Notes under the pieces: generated by a model
What the model saw: the letters and a program-made list of their open reading frames with translations, nothing else
What the model was told of the DNA's origin: nothing
Databases searched by the model: none
Assembly: GCA_964545075.1 (NCBI GenBank)
Contig: CAZJFS010000006.1
Coordinates: 1 to 63,180 of the forward strand
DNA: 63,180 nt
DNA from: DAOPXV01 sp035352535
GTDB taxonomy: Bacteria; Muiribacteriota; UBA9980
Direction: 5' to 3'
Program-made: the position numbers and the translations under genes
Part shown: positions 1 through 8,503 of the stretch, piece after piece
Position numbering within the stretch: position 1 is the stretch's first letter
Layout of the letters: every line of letters begins with the position of its first letter

Positions 1-88
1 TATAAGCCGCCGCTGCATGCGATACGAAGTATCTGAATCCCACGCCCTGGACGCGACCGGATATGAATAAATGCGAAACGTCTTTCAT
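1..88 (-). CDS. acyP: Acylphosphatase, N-terminal part (cut by window edge)
   Basis: The minus-strand frame starting at ATG 86-88 reads MKDVSHLFISGRVQGVGFRY and then FVSHAAAAY before the window ends. GRVQGVGFR is the phosphate-binding loop of acylphosphatases, with the catalytic Arg in the last position shown. These are small (about 90 residue) cytosolic enzymes that hydrolyse acyl phosphates such as acetyl or carbamoyl phosphate. Only about 29 residues are visible, so the catalytic Asn and the C-terminus cannot be checked. The same motif occurs at the N-terminus of HypF, so a longer HypF-type protein is not formally excluded. Confidence 0.8.
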   Translation of the reverse strand, partial: MKDVSHLFISGRVQGVGFRYFVSHAAAAY

Positions 89-122
89 TTTAGATGTTTT
101 TACAATTTGTCAATTAGTTGAA

Positions 123-1964
123 TTAAATTTCCTGCTGAAGTAAAACGTCATTTATGTGGTTAAATTTACCGGGATCCGAACCGTAAGAACCTATCGCGCG
201 CACAAGTTTTCCGTCATACGTAAAGATCTGGACGCGGTTATTCCAGGTATCGGCGATGTAAATATTATTATCTTCGTCGGCCTTTATCGAACCTGGCGAA
301 TCGAGCTTGCCTTCCTTCTGGCCTTTCGAACCAAAACACGAGATGAGTTCGCCGTTCGAATCGAACATTTTTATAAGATTATTTCCAGTGTCCGCGACTA
401 TAAGGTTATTCGTCTTATCGACAAATATGCCGGCGGGATTATCGAACCCCGCGTTTTTCTTGTCTATCTCTCCAAGCTCATAAACTTTTTTCCATTTGGG
501 GTCGAATTTAATTATCCTGTTATTTCCGGTATCGCATACGTATATGTGATTATCACCGTCTATGGCGATATCCGACGGCGTGTCGAAACCGGAGCTCTGG
601 CCAGCCTCGGAGCCTTCGAACTTCGAAACGTATTTACCGTCCAGATCGAATATCTGGATACGGTTGTTGTAAGAATCCACGACAAAGAGAAGCCCTTCTT
701 TCGAAATGGTCATTCCGGCGGGATAATTAAACTCGGAGTTCTTAGTCCCATGCGATCCAAAGGATAAAATATGCTGACCGTTCCTGGAGAATTTCTGCAC
801 CCTGTTGTTTGAAAAGTCGGAAACATAAATATTTCCGGCCTGATCCGCAACCGCTTTCTGAGGATTATCAAACTGGCCCGGGCCGCTGCCGCGCGTTCCG
901 AATGAACTGATGAATTTTCCGTCCGAGGATATGAACTGTATCCTGTTATTTCCCGAGTCTACGGCTATAAGTTTATAATTTTTAGGCTGTTTTACGATCA
1001 CGGGAGTTTCAATACCCGGCGCTGCCGCGACTGAAATATTTTCCGTTTTTAAATTTTCAGATTCTTTATTTATCCCTTGCAGGCCGATTTTTCCGGATTC
1101 TTTATTTTCCGTTTCCGCGTTTTCTTTTTTGGACGCCGCGCCGCCCCATTTTTTAGGGCTGAGGTCGGTTTCTTTTATTATTTCATCAATTTTCGGCGTT
1201 GGCTTAAATTTTTGATATGACGAAATTTCTTCTTTTTTAGCGCTTTCCGCCGGAAACTTCGGCGCCTCTTCAACCGGCTGAGCGATCGCTTCGGGCTTCG
1301 GTTTCAGAATTTCAACTTCTTCCTTTTTAGTAACATCGGCGATTTTAGGCTTTTCGGGTTCTTTCGCCTGGAGAGCCTGAGTTTTTTCGCCGGCGGATGA
1401 AGCTAAACCCGGCTTCGCTTCAGGAAAAACCGTTTTTTGCTCGCGACCTTTTTTTATAATTTCCTTTAAAAAATCAGGAGTTTCCGAAACGTTAAACGAG
1501 TTCGAATTAAGGGTTCCGTTAAAGTTCCCGGTCTGCAAATTGCTTTCGGCATCGGCGGATATATCGCCAGCCGTTTCCTTATGGCCTAATTTTTTTAAAA
1601 AATCGGGAGTTTCCGAAACATTGAAAGAATTTGAGTCGAGCTCGTCGTCTTCTTCCTTTTCCTTTGATATCTGAGGAACTTCGGATATCTCGGAATGGGC
1701 CATCACCGTTTTTCCGGTCCCATTCGGCGCGCTTATCACGGCATCGTTTTCCTGCGGCCTTATGACAAGCGATACGGATTCGTTTAATTTTACGGCAAGA
1801 GCGTTATGCGATACAGCCTTTCCGCACTTTACGCAAAACTTAGAGGCTACATGGCTAATGTGGCCGCACGAGAAGCATTTTCCGTATAAATTTATACCGC
1901 ATTCCGGACAGAAATCCCAGCCGGATGAGCCGGGAATGTCCGTGCCGCATTTATGACAGTTCAC
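123..1964 (-). CDS. Zinc-ribbon protein with a C-terminal NHL beta-propeller
   Basis: Residues 1-50 hold four CxxC pairs (C3/C6, C19/C22, C30/C33, C44/C47), a double zinc ribbon. Residues about 50-330 are low-complexity and charged, and include a duplicated motif NSFNVSETPDFLK near residues 112 and 154. The last 280 residues are about six NHL repeats with the recurring signature D(T/S)xNNRI(Q/I)xF, a beta-propeller used for protein or ligand binding. There is no signal peptide or membrane segment, so it is probably cytoplasmic. The start is GTG at 1962-1964, just before the zinc ribbon; the Shine-Dalgarno is weak. The duplicated motif looks like a short linear docking site. No enzymatic role can be assigned; scaffold or partner-binding protein is an inference. 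Confidence 0.8.
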   Translation of the reverse strand: MNCHKCGTDIPGSSGWDFCPECGINLYGKCFSCGHISHVASKFCVKCGKAVSHNALAVKLNESVSLVIRPQENDAVISAPNGTGKTVMAHSEISEVPQISKEKEEDDELDSNSFNVSETPDFLKKLGHKETAGDISADAESNLQTGNFNGTLNSNSFNVSETPDFLKEIIKKGREQKTVFPEAKPGLASSAGEKTQALQAKEPEKPKIADVTKKEEVEILKPKPEAIAQPVEEAPKFPAESAKKEEISSYQKFKPTPKIDEIIKETDLSPKKWGGAASKKENAETENKESGKIGLQGINKESENLKTENISVAAAPGIETPVIVKQPKNYKLIAVDSGNNRIQFISSDGKFISSFGTRGSGPGQFDNPQKAVADQAGNIYVSDFSNNRVQKFSRNGQHILSFGSHGTKNSEFNYPAGMTISKEGLLFVVDSYNNRIQIFDLDGKYVSKFEGSEAGQSSGFDTPSDIAIDGDNHIYVCDTGNNRIIKFDPKWKKVYELGEIDKKNAGFDNPAGIFVDKTNNLIVADTGNNLIKMFDSNGELISCFGSKGQKEGKLDSPGSIKADEDNNIYIADTWNNRVQIFTYDGKLVRAIGSYGSDPGKFNHINDVLLQQEI

Positions 1965-2003
1965 TCAAATCACCACTCTTTGAAATACTAGATACCGGGT
2001 TTA

Positions 2004-2324
2004 CTATTCTTTCTTGCCCTTTTTGTATATCACGTTTATATGAGTTTCTACATTAAGAATACGGGCGGTGAGCTCTTCAACGTCTTTTTTCGTCGCGAAT
2101 CCGAACTCTTCGATTATTTTTTTAAGTTCTTCCTTGACCCTTTTGCTGACATTCGCCGTTTCGGAATCAAACTTAGACATGAATTCCGAAAGCAATTTAT
2201 GGCCTTCTTCCCTGGAGATCTTACCTGATTTTACGAACTCGTTGAATACTTTTTCCGCGCTTTCCCTTGAAAGGAGGGCGAAATTCAAAGCACCGTTGAT
2301 CATTTTCGAGGCGAAATCGTCCAT
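2004..2324 (-). CDS. Phasin-like coiled-coil protein
   Basis: This 106-residue protein is helical and charged. It has a conserved-looking N-terminal segment (LLSRESAEKVFNEFVKSGKI), then heptad-rich sequence ending in a KKDVEELTARI-type coiled coil and a Lys tail. That is the pattern of the poly-hydroxyalkanoate regulator/phasin-like family (COG3937 type), which binds granule surfaces or acts as a small helical adaptor. No polymer synthase lies in the window, so a role in storage granules is unproven. A good Shine-Dalgarno (AAGGAG) precedes ATG 2324. It lies 30 bp downstream of lysS on the same strand and is probably cotranscribed with it. Confidence 0.7.
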   Translation of the reverse strand: MDDFASKMINGALNFALLSRESAEKVFNEFVKSGKISREEGHKLLSEFMSKFDSETANVSKRVKEELKKIIEEFGFATKKDVEELTARILNVETHINVIYKKGKKE

Positions 2325-2354
2325 ATTCTAACTCCTTGGTGATTTATTTAACGT

Positions 2355-3887
2355 TTATAACTCTTTTGAACGCTGGAGAGGGAATAATATTACATCGCGT
2401 ATAGACTGCGAATCGGTTAAAAGCATTACAAGCCTGTCCATGCCTATGCCGAGACCGCCCGTAGGAGGCATGCCATATTCAAGAGCAGTGATATAATCGT
2501 CATCCATTTCATTTATATCTTCATCCGTTCTGTTTTTCTTGTCAAGCTGGCTCTTGAAACGCGAATACTGTTCCTGAGGATCGTTTAATTCCGAGAACGC
2601 ATTGGCCATTTCACGGCCGTATATGAAAAGCTCGAACCTTTCAACTTCGCGAGCTTCGTTTCCACGCTTGTTTTTGGCCAGAGGCGACACTTCTATCGGA
2701 TAGTCCTTTATGAAGGTCGGCTGAATAAGATGTTCCTCGGCCTTCATTTCAAAGAGCATATTTATCATTTCGCCGTGCGAGGTATTAGCGTTGACGTCGT
2801 TTCCCTCTTTTTTCAGAATTTCTCTTACTTTCGCTTCATCCTCGAGGTCGGCGGGAGCGATATTCGCATATTTAGATATAGCTTCCTTCATCGTAAGTCT
2901 GGCCCAGGGGCGCTGAAACGATATTTCAGTGCCATTGTAAGTTATGGTTTCTTTCTGGTTTATGGCCATGTTGGTTTCCGATATCAGTTCTTCGGTGAGA
3001 TCCATCATGTCGTTGTAATCGGCGTAGGCCATATAAAGCTCCATAAGCGTAAATTCAGGATTGTGCTTTATGGAAATGCCCTCGTTTCTGAAAACCCGGC
3101 CTATTTCATAAACACGCTCAAATCCTCCGACCATAAGCCTTTTCAAATATAATTCAGGCGCTATCCTCATATAAAGTTTCATCTGAAGAGTGTTATGAAA
3201 CGTCTCGAACGGCCTCGCCGCGGCTCCGCCGTATATGGATTGAAGCACGGGGGTCTCGACCTCGATGAATTCTTTTTTATCCAGCAATTCTCGGATCTTA
3301 TTGATTATTCTGGACCTTTTTATAAAAACGCGCCTTGAATCGTCGTTCATCATAAGATCGAGATAGCGCTGCCTGTATCTGGTTTCAACGTCCGTTAACC
3401 CGTGCCATTTTTCCGGAAGAGGGCGCTGGATCTTGCTTAAAAGTTCGAATTCCTTTGCCAATATCGTCAACTCGCCCGTCTTGGTTTTAAAAACCGGCCC
3501 GCTAACGCCTATGAAATCGCCGACTCTGACGAGCTTCGTAAGCTCGTATTTTTCGTCGGGCGTTATTTCGCCTTTTTTAATATAGAACTGAATCTTCCCT
3601 GAATCATCCATTATATGGCCGAACGTCGATTTGCCGTGTTCGCGCCATGAGACCACGCGGCCGGCCAGGGCATATTTTGATTCCTCTAAAACCGTTCCAA
3701 CCGCGATATCGGCGTGAGCGGCTATAACTTTTTCTATTTTACAATCTTTTTTATAAGAATATTGATAAGGAGTAAAGCCTTTCGCGCGAACGTCTTCGAC
3801 GAGCGATTTCATCGCCGTTATTATTTCATTCTCATCCTTCGGCTGTTCAGGCTGATGCTGGGGATTTTTAGTTTGATCTGTGGTCAT
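2355..3887 (-). CDS. lysS: Lysyl-tRNA synthetase, class II
   Basis: Charges tRNA-Lys with lysine in the cytoplasm. The 510 residues match the usual length. An N-terminal OB-fold anticodon-binding domain (about residues 70-165, with FGHIMDDSGKIQFY) is followed by the class II catalytic core. Motif 2 is RVFRNEGIS followed by HNPEFTLMELY, and motif 3 is GLGIGMDRLVMLL near the C-terminus. The first 35 residues are a Gln/Pro/Lys-rich extension. The Shine-Dalgarno GAAGGAG lies about 12 nt before ATG 3887. A consensus promoter is present upstream at 3991-4019, and the phasin-like and NHL genes follow on the same strand. Confidence 0.97.
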   Translation of the reverse strand: MTTDQTKNPQHQPEQPKDENEIITAMKSLVEDVRAKGFTPYQYSYKKDCKIEKVIAAHADIAVGTVLEESKYALAGRVVSWREHGKSTFGHIMDDSGKIQFYIKKGEITPDEKYELTKLVRVGDFIGVSGPVFKTKTGELTILAKEFELLSKIQRPLPEKWHGLTDVETRYRQRYLDLMMNDDSRRVFIKRSRIINKIRELLDKKEFIEVETPVLQSIYGGAAARPFETFHNTLQMKLYMRIAPELYLKRLMVGGFERVYEIGRVFRNEGISIKHNPEFTLMELYMAYADYNDMMDLTEELISETNMAINQKETITYNGTEISFQRPWARLTMKEAISKYANIAPADLEDEAKVREILKKEGNDVNANTSHGEMINMLFEMKAEEHLIQPTFIKDYPIEVSPLAKNKRGNEAREVERFELFIYGREMANAFSELNDPQEQYSRFKSQLDKKNRTDEDINEMDDDYITALEYGMPPTGGLGIGMDRLVMLLTDSQSIRDVILFPLQRSKEL

Positions 3888-3990
3888 TTTTTTAAGTTCT
3901 CCTTCGGTGAAAAAATAATATTTTTGAAAAAAACAATATTCATCCGTTTGAAAAAATTTTTTTTGGAAAATAATTATTGTTTAGTCATTT

Positions 3991-4019
3991 ATTTTATATT
4001 AATCCGCTTTGTTTGTCAA
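3991..4019 (-). promoter_or_regulatory. Sigma-70 promoter of lysS
   Basis: On the minus strand, TTGACA (4014-4019) and TAAAAT (3991-3996) are separated by 17 bp. The start codon of lysS lies about 100 nt downstream, leaving an AT-rich leader. Confidence 0.75.
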
Positions 4020-4846
4020 TAAGTTTTCAATGTTATTGATATTATATCAGGCCGGCAGAAAAAGCGAACCGGCGGAGTAACGCAACCGACGCCGTTACTT
4101 ATCAGAAGTTTCATGCCGCCGCATTGCACCGTTCCCGAACGGTATTTCTGGCCATAGGCTGAAGGTATAACGGGAGAGTAAAGTCCGAAAACGCTCACCT
4201 GTCCGCCGTGAGTGTGGCCACTGAGCATAAGGTCCGTTTTTTGATAATAAGGGCTTATTTTTTCCGCGTAATCCGGATTATGCGAAACAAGAATAACAAA
4301 ATCGGTATCGGATACGTCCGAGAGCGACCCGTTTATTTCCTGCGTATCCTCCCAGAGATCTCCGACTCCGACCAGTTTTATTTTCTGATTGTCCACGCCA
4401 ACCCATACGGAACCGTTTTCAATAAGTTTTATTCCGGCCTCTACCATGGCTTTCTTCGAAAGTTCCGCGCCGTCCCAATGATCGTGATTTCCACGGACGC
4501 CGAATACGCCGAGAGGCGCTTTGAGATTCTTAAGTTCATCCATGCACGGTTTTATATATCTGCTTCCGCCATGGACATAGTCGCCGCCTAAAAGCACTAT
4601 GTCCGGTTTAAGCCCGTTCACTTTTTCAACCAGGCTCCGCACCCTGCCGATCGAAAAATGAGGGCCGTGATGTATATCCGATATGAAAACAATCTTTTTC
4701 CCGTTAAAAGCGACTGGAATTTGAACGCTTTTAATATCAGTTTCCCACACGGATAAAAAAAATGGTTCAAGATAGAGATGAGCCATCAGGTATAAAATAA
4801 ATACGAACATTATAAGAACCGCCCTTTTAATTTTATTTAACTTCAT
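4016..4846 (-). CDS. Membrane-anchored calcineurin-like metallophosphoesterase (YkuE type)
   Basis: The five metallophosphoesterase blocks are all present: SDIHHG (DxH), GGDYVHGG (GGD), GNHDHW (GNHD), SHNPDY and GHTHGGQV (GHTH). An N-terminal hydrophobic helix (about residues 9-27) should anchor the protein with its catalytic domain outside or at the membrane. YkuE-type relatives act on UDP-sugar or lipid-linked phosphate esters, but the substrate cannot be read here. The frame is open to 4993. The start at ATG 4846 is preferred because AAAGGCG precedes it at proper spacing and the upstream residues look non-coding. The gene ends inside the lysS promoter region. Confidence 0.85.
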   Translation of the reverse strand: MKLNKIKRAVLIMFVFILYLMAHLYLEPFFLSVWETDIKSVQIPVAFNGKKIVFISDIHHGPHFSIGRVRSLVEKVNGLKPDIVLLGGDYVHGGSRYIKPCMDELKNLKAPLGVFGVRGNHDHWDGAELSKKAMVEAGIKLIENGSVWVGVDNQKIKLVGVGDLWEDTQEINGSLSDVSDTDFVILVSHNPDYAEKISPYYQKTDLMLSGHTHGGQVSVFGLYSPVIPSAYGQKYRSGTVQCGGMKLLISNGVGCVTPPVRFFCRPDIISITLKTY

Positions 4847-5005
4847 TATTAATTCGCCTTTCCCGATAGCGGAGCCCGCCAAATAAGATTCCCGATAGTG
4901 ATAAATCAAAAAATTTGAATATACCGGAAAGCGCCATTGAACAACTAAAAAACTATAGGAAATATGATTATCGCCACGCGCTGATGCAAGCAAAAATAAT
5001 AATAA

Positions 5006-5047
5006 AACAGGACTGTTTCAAAAATAATTTTGGGGGACAGCCCTGTT
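5006..5047. repeat. REP-like imperfect palindrome
   Basis: AACAGGACTGT (5006-5016) and ACAGCCCTGTT (5037-5047) are inverted copies with one mismatch around a 20-nt AT/G-rich centre. It lies in the 237-bp gap between the metallophosphoesterase and TPR genes. The GGGGGACAGCCCTGTT flavour resembles REP palindromes spread by RAYT transposases in other bacteria. Only one copy was noticed in this window, and a terminator-like role is also possible. Confidence 0.4.
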
Positions 5048-5083
5048 CAAGCTATTTAGTTTATATGGCATAAAACTTTAAGT

Positions 5084-5593
5084 TTATACTTTTTTATTCT
5101 TTTCATTCTGGATTATGAACATCTCGCCGATGGCTAAAAGCCTGGCCTGAATAAAAGTGGGTTTCTCGCTTATAACTTCCTCGAATTCATCCGTGGCTGC
5201 GTCGATGTTACCCGACTTCAAATGGACGAGCCCCATATAATATCTGGCGGCGGGGTGTTTTGAATCGACCTTCATCGCCCGCTCCAGAGCGCTTCTGGCG
5301 TCCTCCACTTTTTCGGTCTTGTAATAAGCGTATCCGAGCATTATAGCCGGAACGGGATTTATCGAAGACGCGTTTTCAGCGGCGGTCTTAAGGTATTCGA
5401 TCGATTCTTCAAATCGTTTTAATTCAAAAAGTGCCTGCGAAAGACTCAAAAGCGAGGTTTCATCCTTGGGCGACGAAACGACGGCTTCCTTCAATTCAGA
5501 AACCGCTTCCTCAAAGCGTTTTTCCTCTAAAAAACGCATTCCTTTGCTCTTATGAGAAGCCTCACCAAACAACGCCTTTAAAAAACCGAACAT
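5084..5593 (-). CDS. TPR protein
   Basis: This 169-residue soluble protein consists almost entirely of tetratricopeptide repeats (about four, residues 15-150). Typical TPR spacing is seen in the segments RFEEAVSELKEAVVSSPKD, RFEESIEYLKTAAENAS, KVEDARSALERAMKVDSKHP and NIDAATDEFEEVISEKP. There is no signal peptide. TPR arrays bind partner proteins; the partner is unknown. The start codon directly follows the stop of the LysM/LytM gene, so translation is probably coupled. It is the last gene of the long minus-strand run that begins with the BMC shell genes. Confidence 0.85.
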   Translation of the reverse strand: MFGFLKALFGEASHKSKGMRFLEEKRFEEAVSELKEAVVSSPKDETSLLSLSQALFELKRFEESIEYLKTAAENASSINPVPAIMLGYAYYKTEKVEDARSALERAMKVDSKHPAARYYMGLVHLKSGNIDAATDEFEEVISEKPTFIQARLLAIGEMFIIQNEKNKKV

Positions 5594-6355
5594 CTATTCA
5601 TCAACATCTTTCATATATTTCATTGGATCTACCGATTCGGGCTCGCCCTTGTCCTGATTGAGGCTTCTTATTTCAAAATAAACCCGGGACGATGCTTTTT
5701 CACCGGAAACAGCCAGTTTCTGGCCGTTTTTAATATTATCGCCCTTCTTGACGAGATTTTTTTTGTTGTTTCCATATATCGAGAACATTCCGTCGAGATG
5801 GTCCACTATTATAAGGTTCCCATAACCCTTCATCTGGCCCGCGAATACTACCTCGCCGGCGCTTATCGATTTCACGGAGCTGTTCGGAGCGGTCTTTATG
5901 AATATGCCTTTCGATTCCGGCGAAAATTTAGAGACTACTTTTCCTTTTACCGGCCAATCGAATTTCTGGGATTTAGACCTGGCTGCCCCGTCCTTGGATT
6001 TAACGGCCTTCATATAATTTTCGCGGCGCGCGTTCAAGACGGTGGGCGAACCCGGAATAAATATGCTGGCGCCCTTTTTAAGGGAATGGTTCTCTGAAAT
6101 ATTGTTGTATTTTTTCAAAGCGGCGATAGATATTCCGTATATGTCCTTGAGCTTCGAAAGCGATTCGTCAGGCGCCACTATATGAGTTATGCCGTCAACT
6201 CCAGGATTTCCGACGATCCGTTCCTCCGTCCGCACCGGCTCCTTCAATACGGCGCGTGAATCGTCACCGCCGTTTCTCTTGCACCCGGAACCGGCCGTAA
6301 GCATGAGCGAGCATATCAAAATTAAAATTATCTTATTCATTACGTTGTGTTTCAT
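5594..6355 (-). CDS. LysM plus degenerate LytM/M23 domain lipoprotein, NlpD-like
   Basis: An N-terminal Sec signal ends in SLMLTAGSGC, a plausible but imperfect lipobox. A LysM peptidoglycan-binding motif follows at about residues 58-105 (HIVAPDESLSKLKDIYGIS), then an M23/LytM fold (about 135-250). The zinc ligands are missing: no HxGxD, FSIYGNN where YSHYAHLS is usual, and RVYFEI where HLHFEI is usual. It should therefore not cleave peptidoglycan. Degenerate LytM proteins such as NlpD and EnvC activate cell-wall amidases, which is the inferred role. ATG 6353-6355 is chosen because AGGAGG lies 8 nt upstream; an overlapping GTG (6361) is too close. It overlaps or abuts the HEAT gene upstream and the TPR gene downstream. 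Confidence 0.82.
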   Translation of the reverse strand: MKHNVMNKIILILICSLMLTAGSGCKRNGGDDSRAVLKEPVRTEERIVGNPGVDGITHIVAPDESLSKLKDIYGISIAALKKYNNISENHSLKKGASIFIPGSPTVLNARRENYMKAVKSKDGAARSKSQKFDWPVKGKVVSKFSPESKGIFIKTAPNSSVKSISAGEVVFAGQMKGYGNLIIVDHLDGMFSIYGNNKKNLVKKGDNIKNGQKLAVSGEKASSRVYFEIRSLNQDKGEPESVDPMKYMKDVDE

Positions 6356-6357
6356 CG

Positions 6358-8448
6358 TCACAACCTCCTCTTAATCTGTTCGATAGAATCTTCCGCGGAA
6401 TTTCTTATTATTACGTTACCGTCGCTTAAAAGTTCCGTCAAAAGCGGTATTGTCGAATCGTTTCCTATTTTTCCAAGAAGCTTCGCCGCGGCCACTTTAA
6501 CTATCCACAGGTCGTCGTTCAGCGCGCGCGTAAGCGGCAACAAGAATCTTTGGTCCACCGCGTCTATAAGAGCTTTATAAACAACGTCTATAAGTTTCGA
6601 ATCGTTCTGCTGTTTTAAAAATTTAAGTATCGGATCAAGTATCTCGGGCGTGCCGATTTTTCCGAGAGCTACGACCGAATCTTCGCGGACGCGATCCGAA
6701 GGATCCTCCAGAAGCGGTATTATAACCGGGATCACATCCTGGGCCTGAGTTTTTCCGAGCCCTTTCACGGCATTGCCGCGGACGCAGTCCTCGCTATCCT
6801 GTAACGCCTGAGTAAGGCTTTTAACGACCTGTATAGACCCTATTTCGCCTAACGCGAAAGCGGCGGAGGCCCTTTGCCATTTATCTTTTTCCTTTAAGAG
6901 CATTCCTTCCAGGGCGCTTATCATTCTTATGCCGCCGAATTTCCAGAGCGTTTTCGCGGCGTTGGCCTTAACGCGGTTATTGGAGTCGTTTTGAAATATA
7001 GGGTATATAAGATCTACTATTTCTTCTCCGCCCAGCGCCTCGAGAGTTTCAATAGCGTTCGCCCTGACGCGGGCGTCAGAATCCTTAAGGGCCGCTTCGG
7101 CGGTCTTGATATATTTTTTATCCTTCGTCTTTCCGAGTATTTCTATTATCGTCGCCCTTACCTTGTTGGACTGGTCGGTCTTATAACATTCGACGATCGG
7201 ATCGATACAGCGCAGATCGTTCAGCTGACCCGCAACCTTGATCGCGCAAACCCTGATATCTTCGTTCGAATGCCTGAAATGGGAGATCACGAGATCCATA
7301 AGTTCTTTCGCCTCGAGCGCGCCGACGGCTATCAGCGCTTCGTTAATGACCTTTTCGTGGGAACTCGTCAGCGACGATTTAAGGAAGGCGTGTATTTCAT
7401 TATCAAAAAATTTCGTTTTTCCTAGTGTTTTGCAGAGGAACACTTTTATATTGTCGTCTTCGGTCTGAAAATATTTTTTAAGGCTTGCCACATCCGAGGA
7501 AGAAACGAGCTTTTCGAGAGAGCTCATGGCGGCGTTCCTTATTTTTTCGGAAGTGGTCCTGAGGGCGTTTATCAACGACGCCGTGACCTTCGGCTCGGGG
7601 AACGACGAGAGGCATTCTATAGCCTTCGCCCTTATGTCCTCGTCGTCTATTTTAATGACCTGAATGATCGCGCCTAGCGCGCGCTTGTCGCCGATCTTCT
7701 GGAGCGAGTCGAGGCAGTTTATTTTTACCTGTTTGTCTTCGTTTTTTAAAAGAGTGTATATGAGCGGTTCGACGGTCTGCACGAGACCGAGGGCCCCGAA
7801 TATCTGTATGACATTGTTCTGCTTGGGAACGTCTTCCGTTTTCACGAGAATATAGTTGAGCCTCTTTAAAAGCAGCTGCCCCTCGAGACGCCAGAGTATG
7901 TTAGCGGCGGATATCCTCACCTTGTCGTCAGGACTGAAAAGCAGCGGATATAGCATGCTGGATGTTCTCTGATCGCCCTTGTCGGCGATGTATTTGAGAG
8001 CGAGCATCTGAACGTGCGGGCTCGGGTATTGAATGCAGCTGGGGACTATCTGAAAAACGTCATCAAAAGTTCCGAATTCGGTTATTAATATGAAGACGGC
8101 CGATTTCACCTGTTCATCGTCTTCGACCTGAAAAAGCTGAACGAGCGTTCCAACGCACTTGGTATCTCCGATCCTTCTGAGAGCTTTAATAATCTCGATC
8201 TTGACTTTCGTGTCCGATTCGAACATCGTCGCAAGAAGAAATTTAGTAGCCTTTCCATTGGCAAGAGTACCTAATGCATGGACTATATCGAGGCGCAGGT
8301 TAAGATCAGGAAGCAGATCGACGAGAGCGTCGACCGCCTGTTCCGAACCGCTCTGGCCTAAAAGCCTTATAGCTTCTCTTCTTTCGTTAAGAGAAGTGTT
8401 CTGGTTCTTGACCTTTTCAATGACTTTTTCGATATTTATAAATGACAA
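6358..8448 (-). CDS. Large HEAT-repeat protein
   Basis: This 696-residue protein is an almost uninterrupted array of about 20 HEAT/PBS-lyase-like repeats of 30-35 residues. The recurrent core is (V/I)RxxAxxALGxIG, for example RVREDSVVALGKIG and RVRANAIETLEALG. There is no signal peptide or membrane helix. Such solenoids are scaffolds; relatives include phycobilin-lyase-type repeats, but no catalytic role is implied. The start is TTG 8448, with GGGG about 7 nt upstream, because no in-frame ATG lies near the first repeat. It follows deoB by 55 bp and overlaps the LysM gene region, so it probably belongs to the end of the BMC transcript. A shorter paralogue lies at 18651-19619. Confidence 0.88.
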   Translation of the reverse strand: MSFINIEKVIEKVKNQNTSLNERREAIRLLGQSGSEQAVDALVDLLPDLNLRLDIVHALGTLANGKATKFLLATMFESDTKVKIEIIKALRRIGDTKCVGTLVQLFQVEDDEQVKSAVFILITEFGTFDDVFQIVPSCIQYPSPHVQMLALKYIADKGDQRTSSMLYPLLFSPDDKVRISAANILWRLEGQLLLKRLNYILVKTEDVPKQNNVIQIFGALGLVQTVEPLIYTLLKNEDKQVKINCLDSLQKIGDKRALGAIIQVIKIDDEDIRAKAIECLSSFPEPKVTASLINALRTTSEKIRNAAMSSLEKLVSSSDVASLKKYFQTEDDNIKVFLCKTLGKTKFFDNEIHAFLKSSLTSSHEKVINEALIAVGALEAKELMDLVISHFRHSNEDIRVCAIKVAGQLNDLRCIDPIVECYKTDQSNKVRATIIEILGKTKDKKYIKTAEAALKDSDARVRANAIETLEALGGEEIVDLIYPIFQNDSNNRVKANAAKTLWKFGGIRMISALEGMLLKEKDKWQRASAAFALGEIGSIQVVKSLTQALQDSEDCVRGNAVKGLGKTQAQDVIPVIIPLLEDPSDRVREDSVVALGKIGTPEILDPILKFLKQQNDSKLIDVVYKALIDAVDQRFLLPLTRALNDDLWIVKVAAAKLLGKIGNDSTIPLLTELLSDGNVIIRNSAEDSIEQIKRRL

Positions 8449-8503
8449 TTTTTACCCCGGTTTTTACTTTATAAATGAGTTTATAGTTTATTTCGAATCA
8501 TTT

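Noticed and set aside
1698..1727. Walker A-like APNGTGKT in the linker of the zinc-ribbon/NHL protein
   Set aside because: It is in low-complexity sequence with no Walker B or ATPase fold around it; a chance match.
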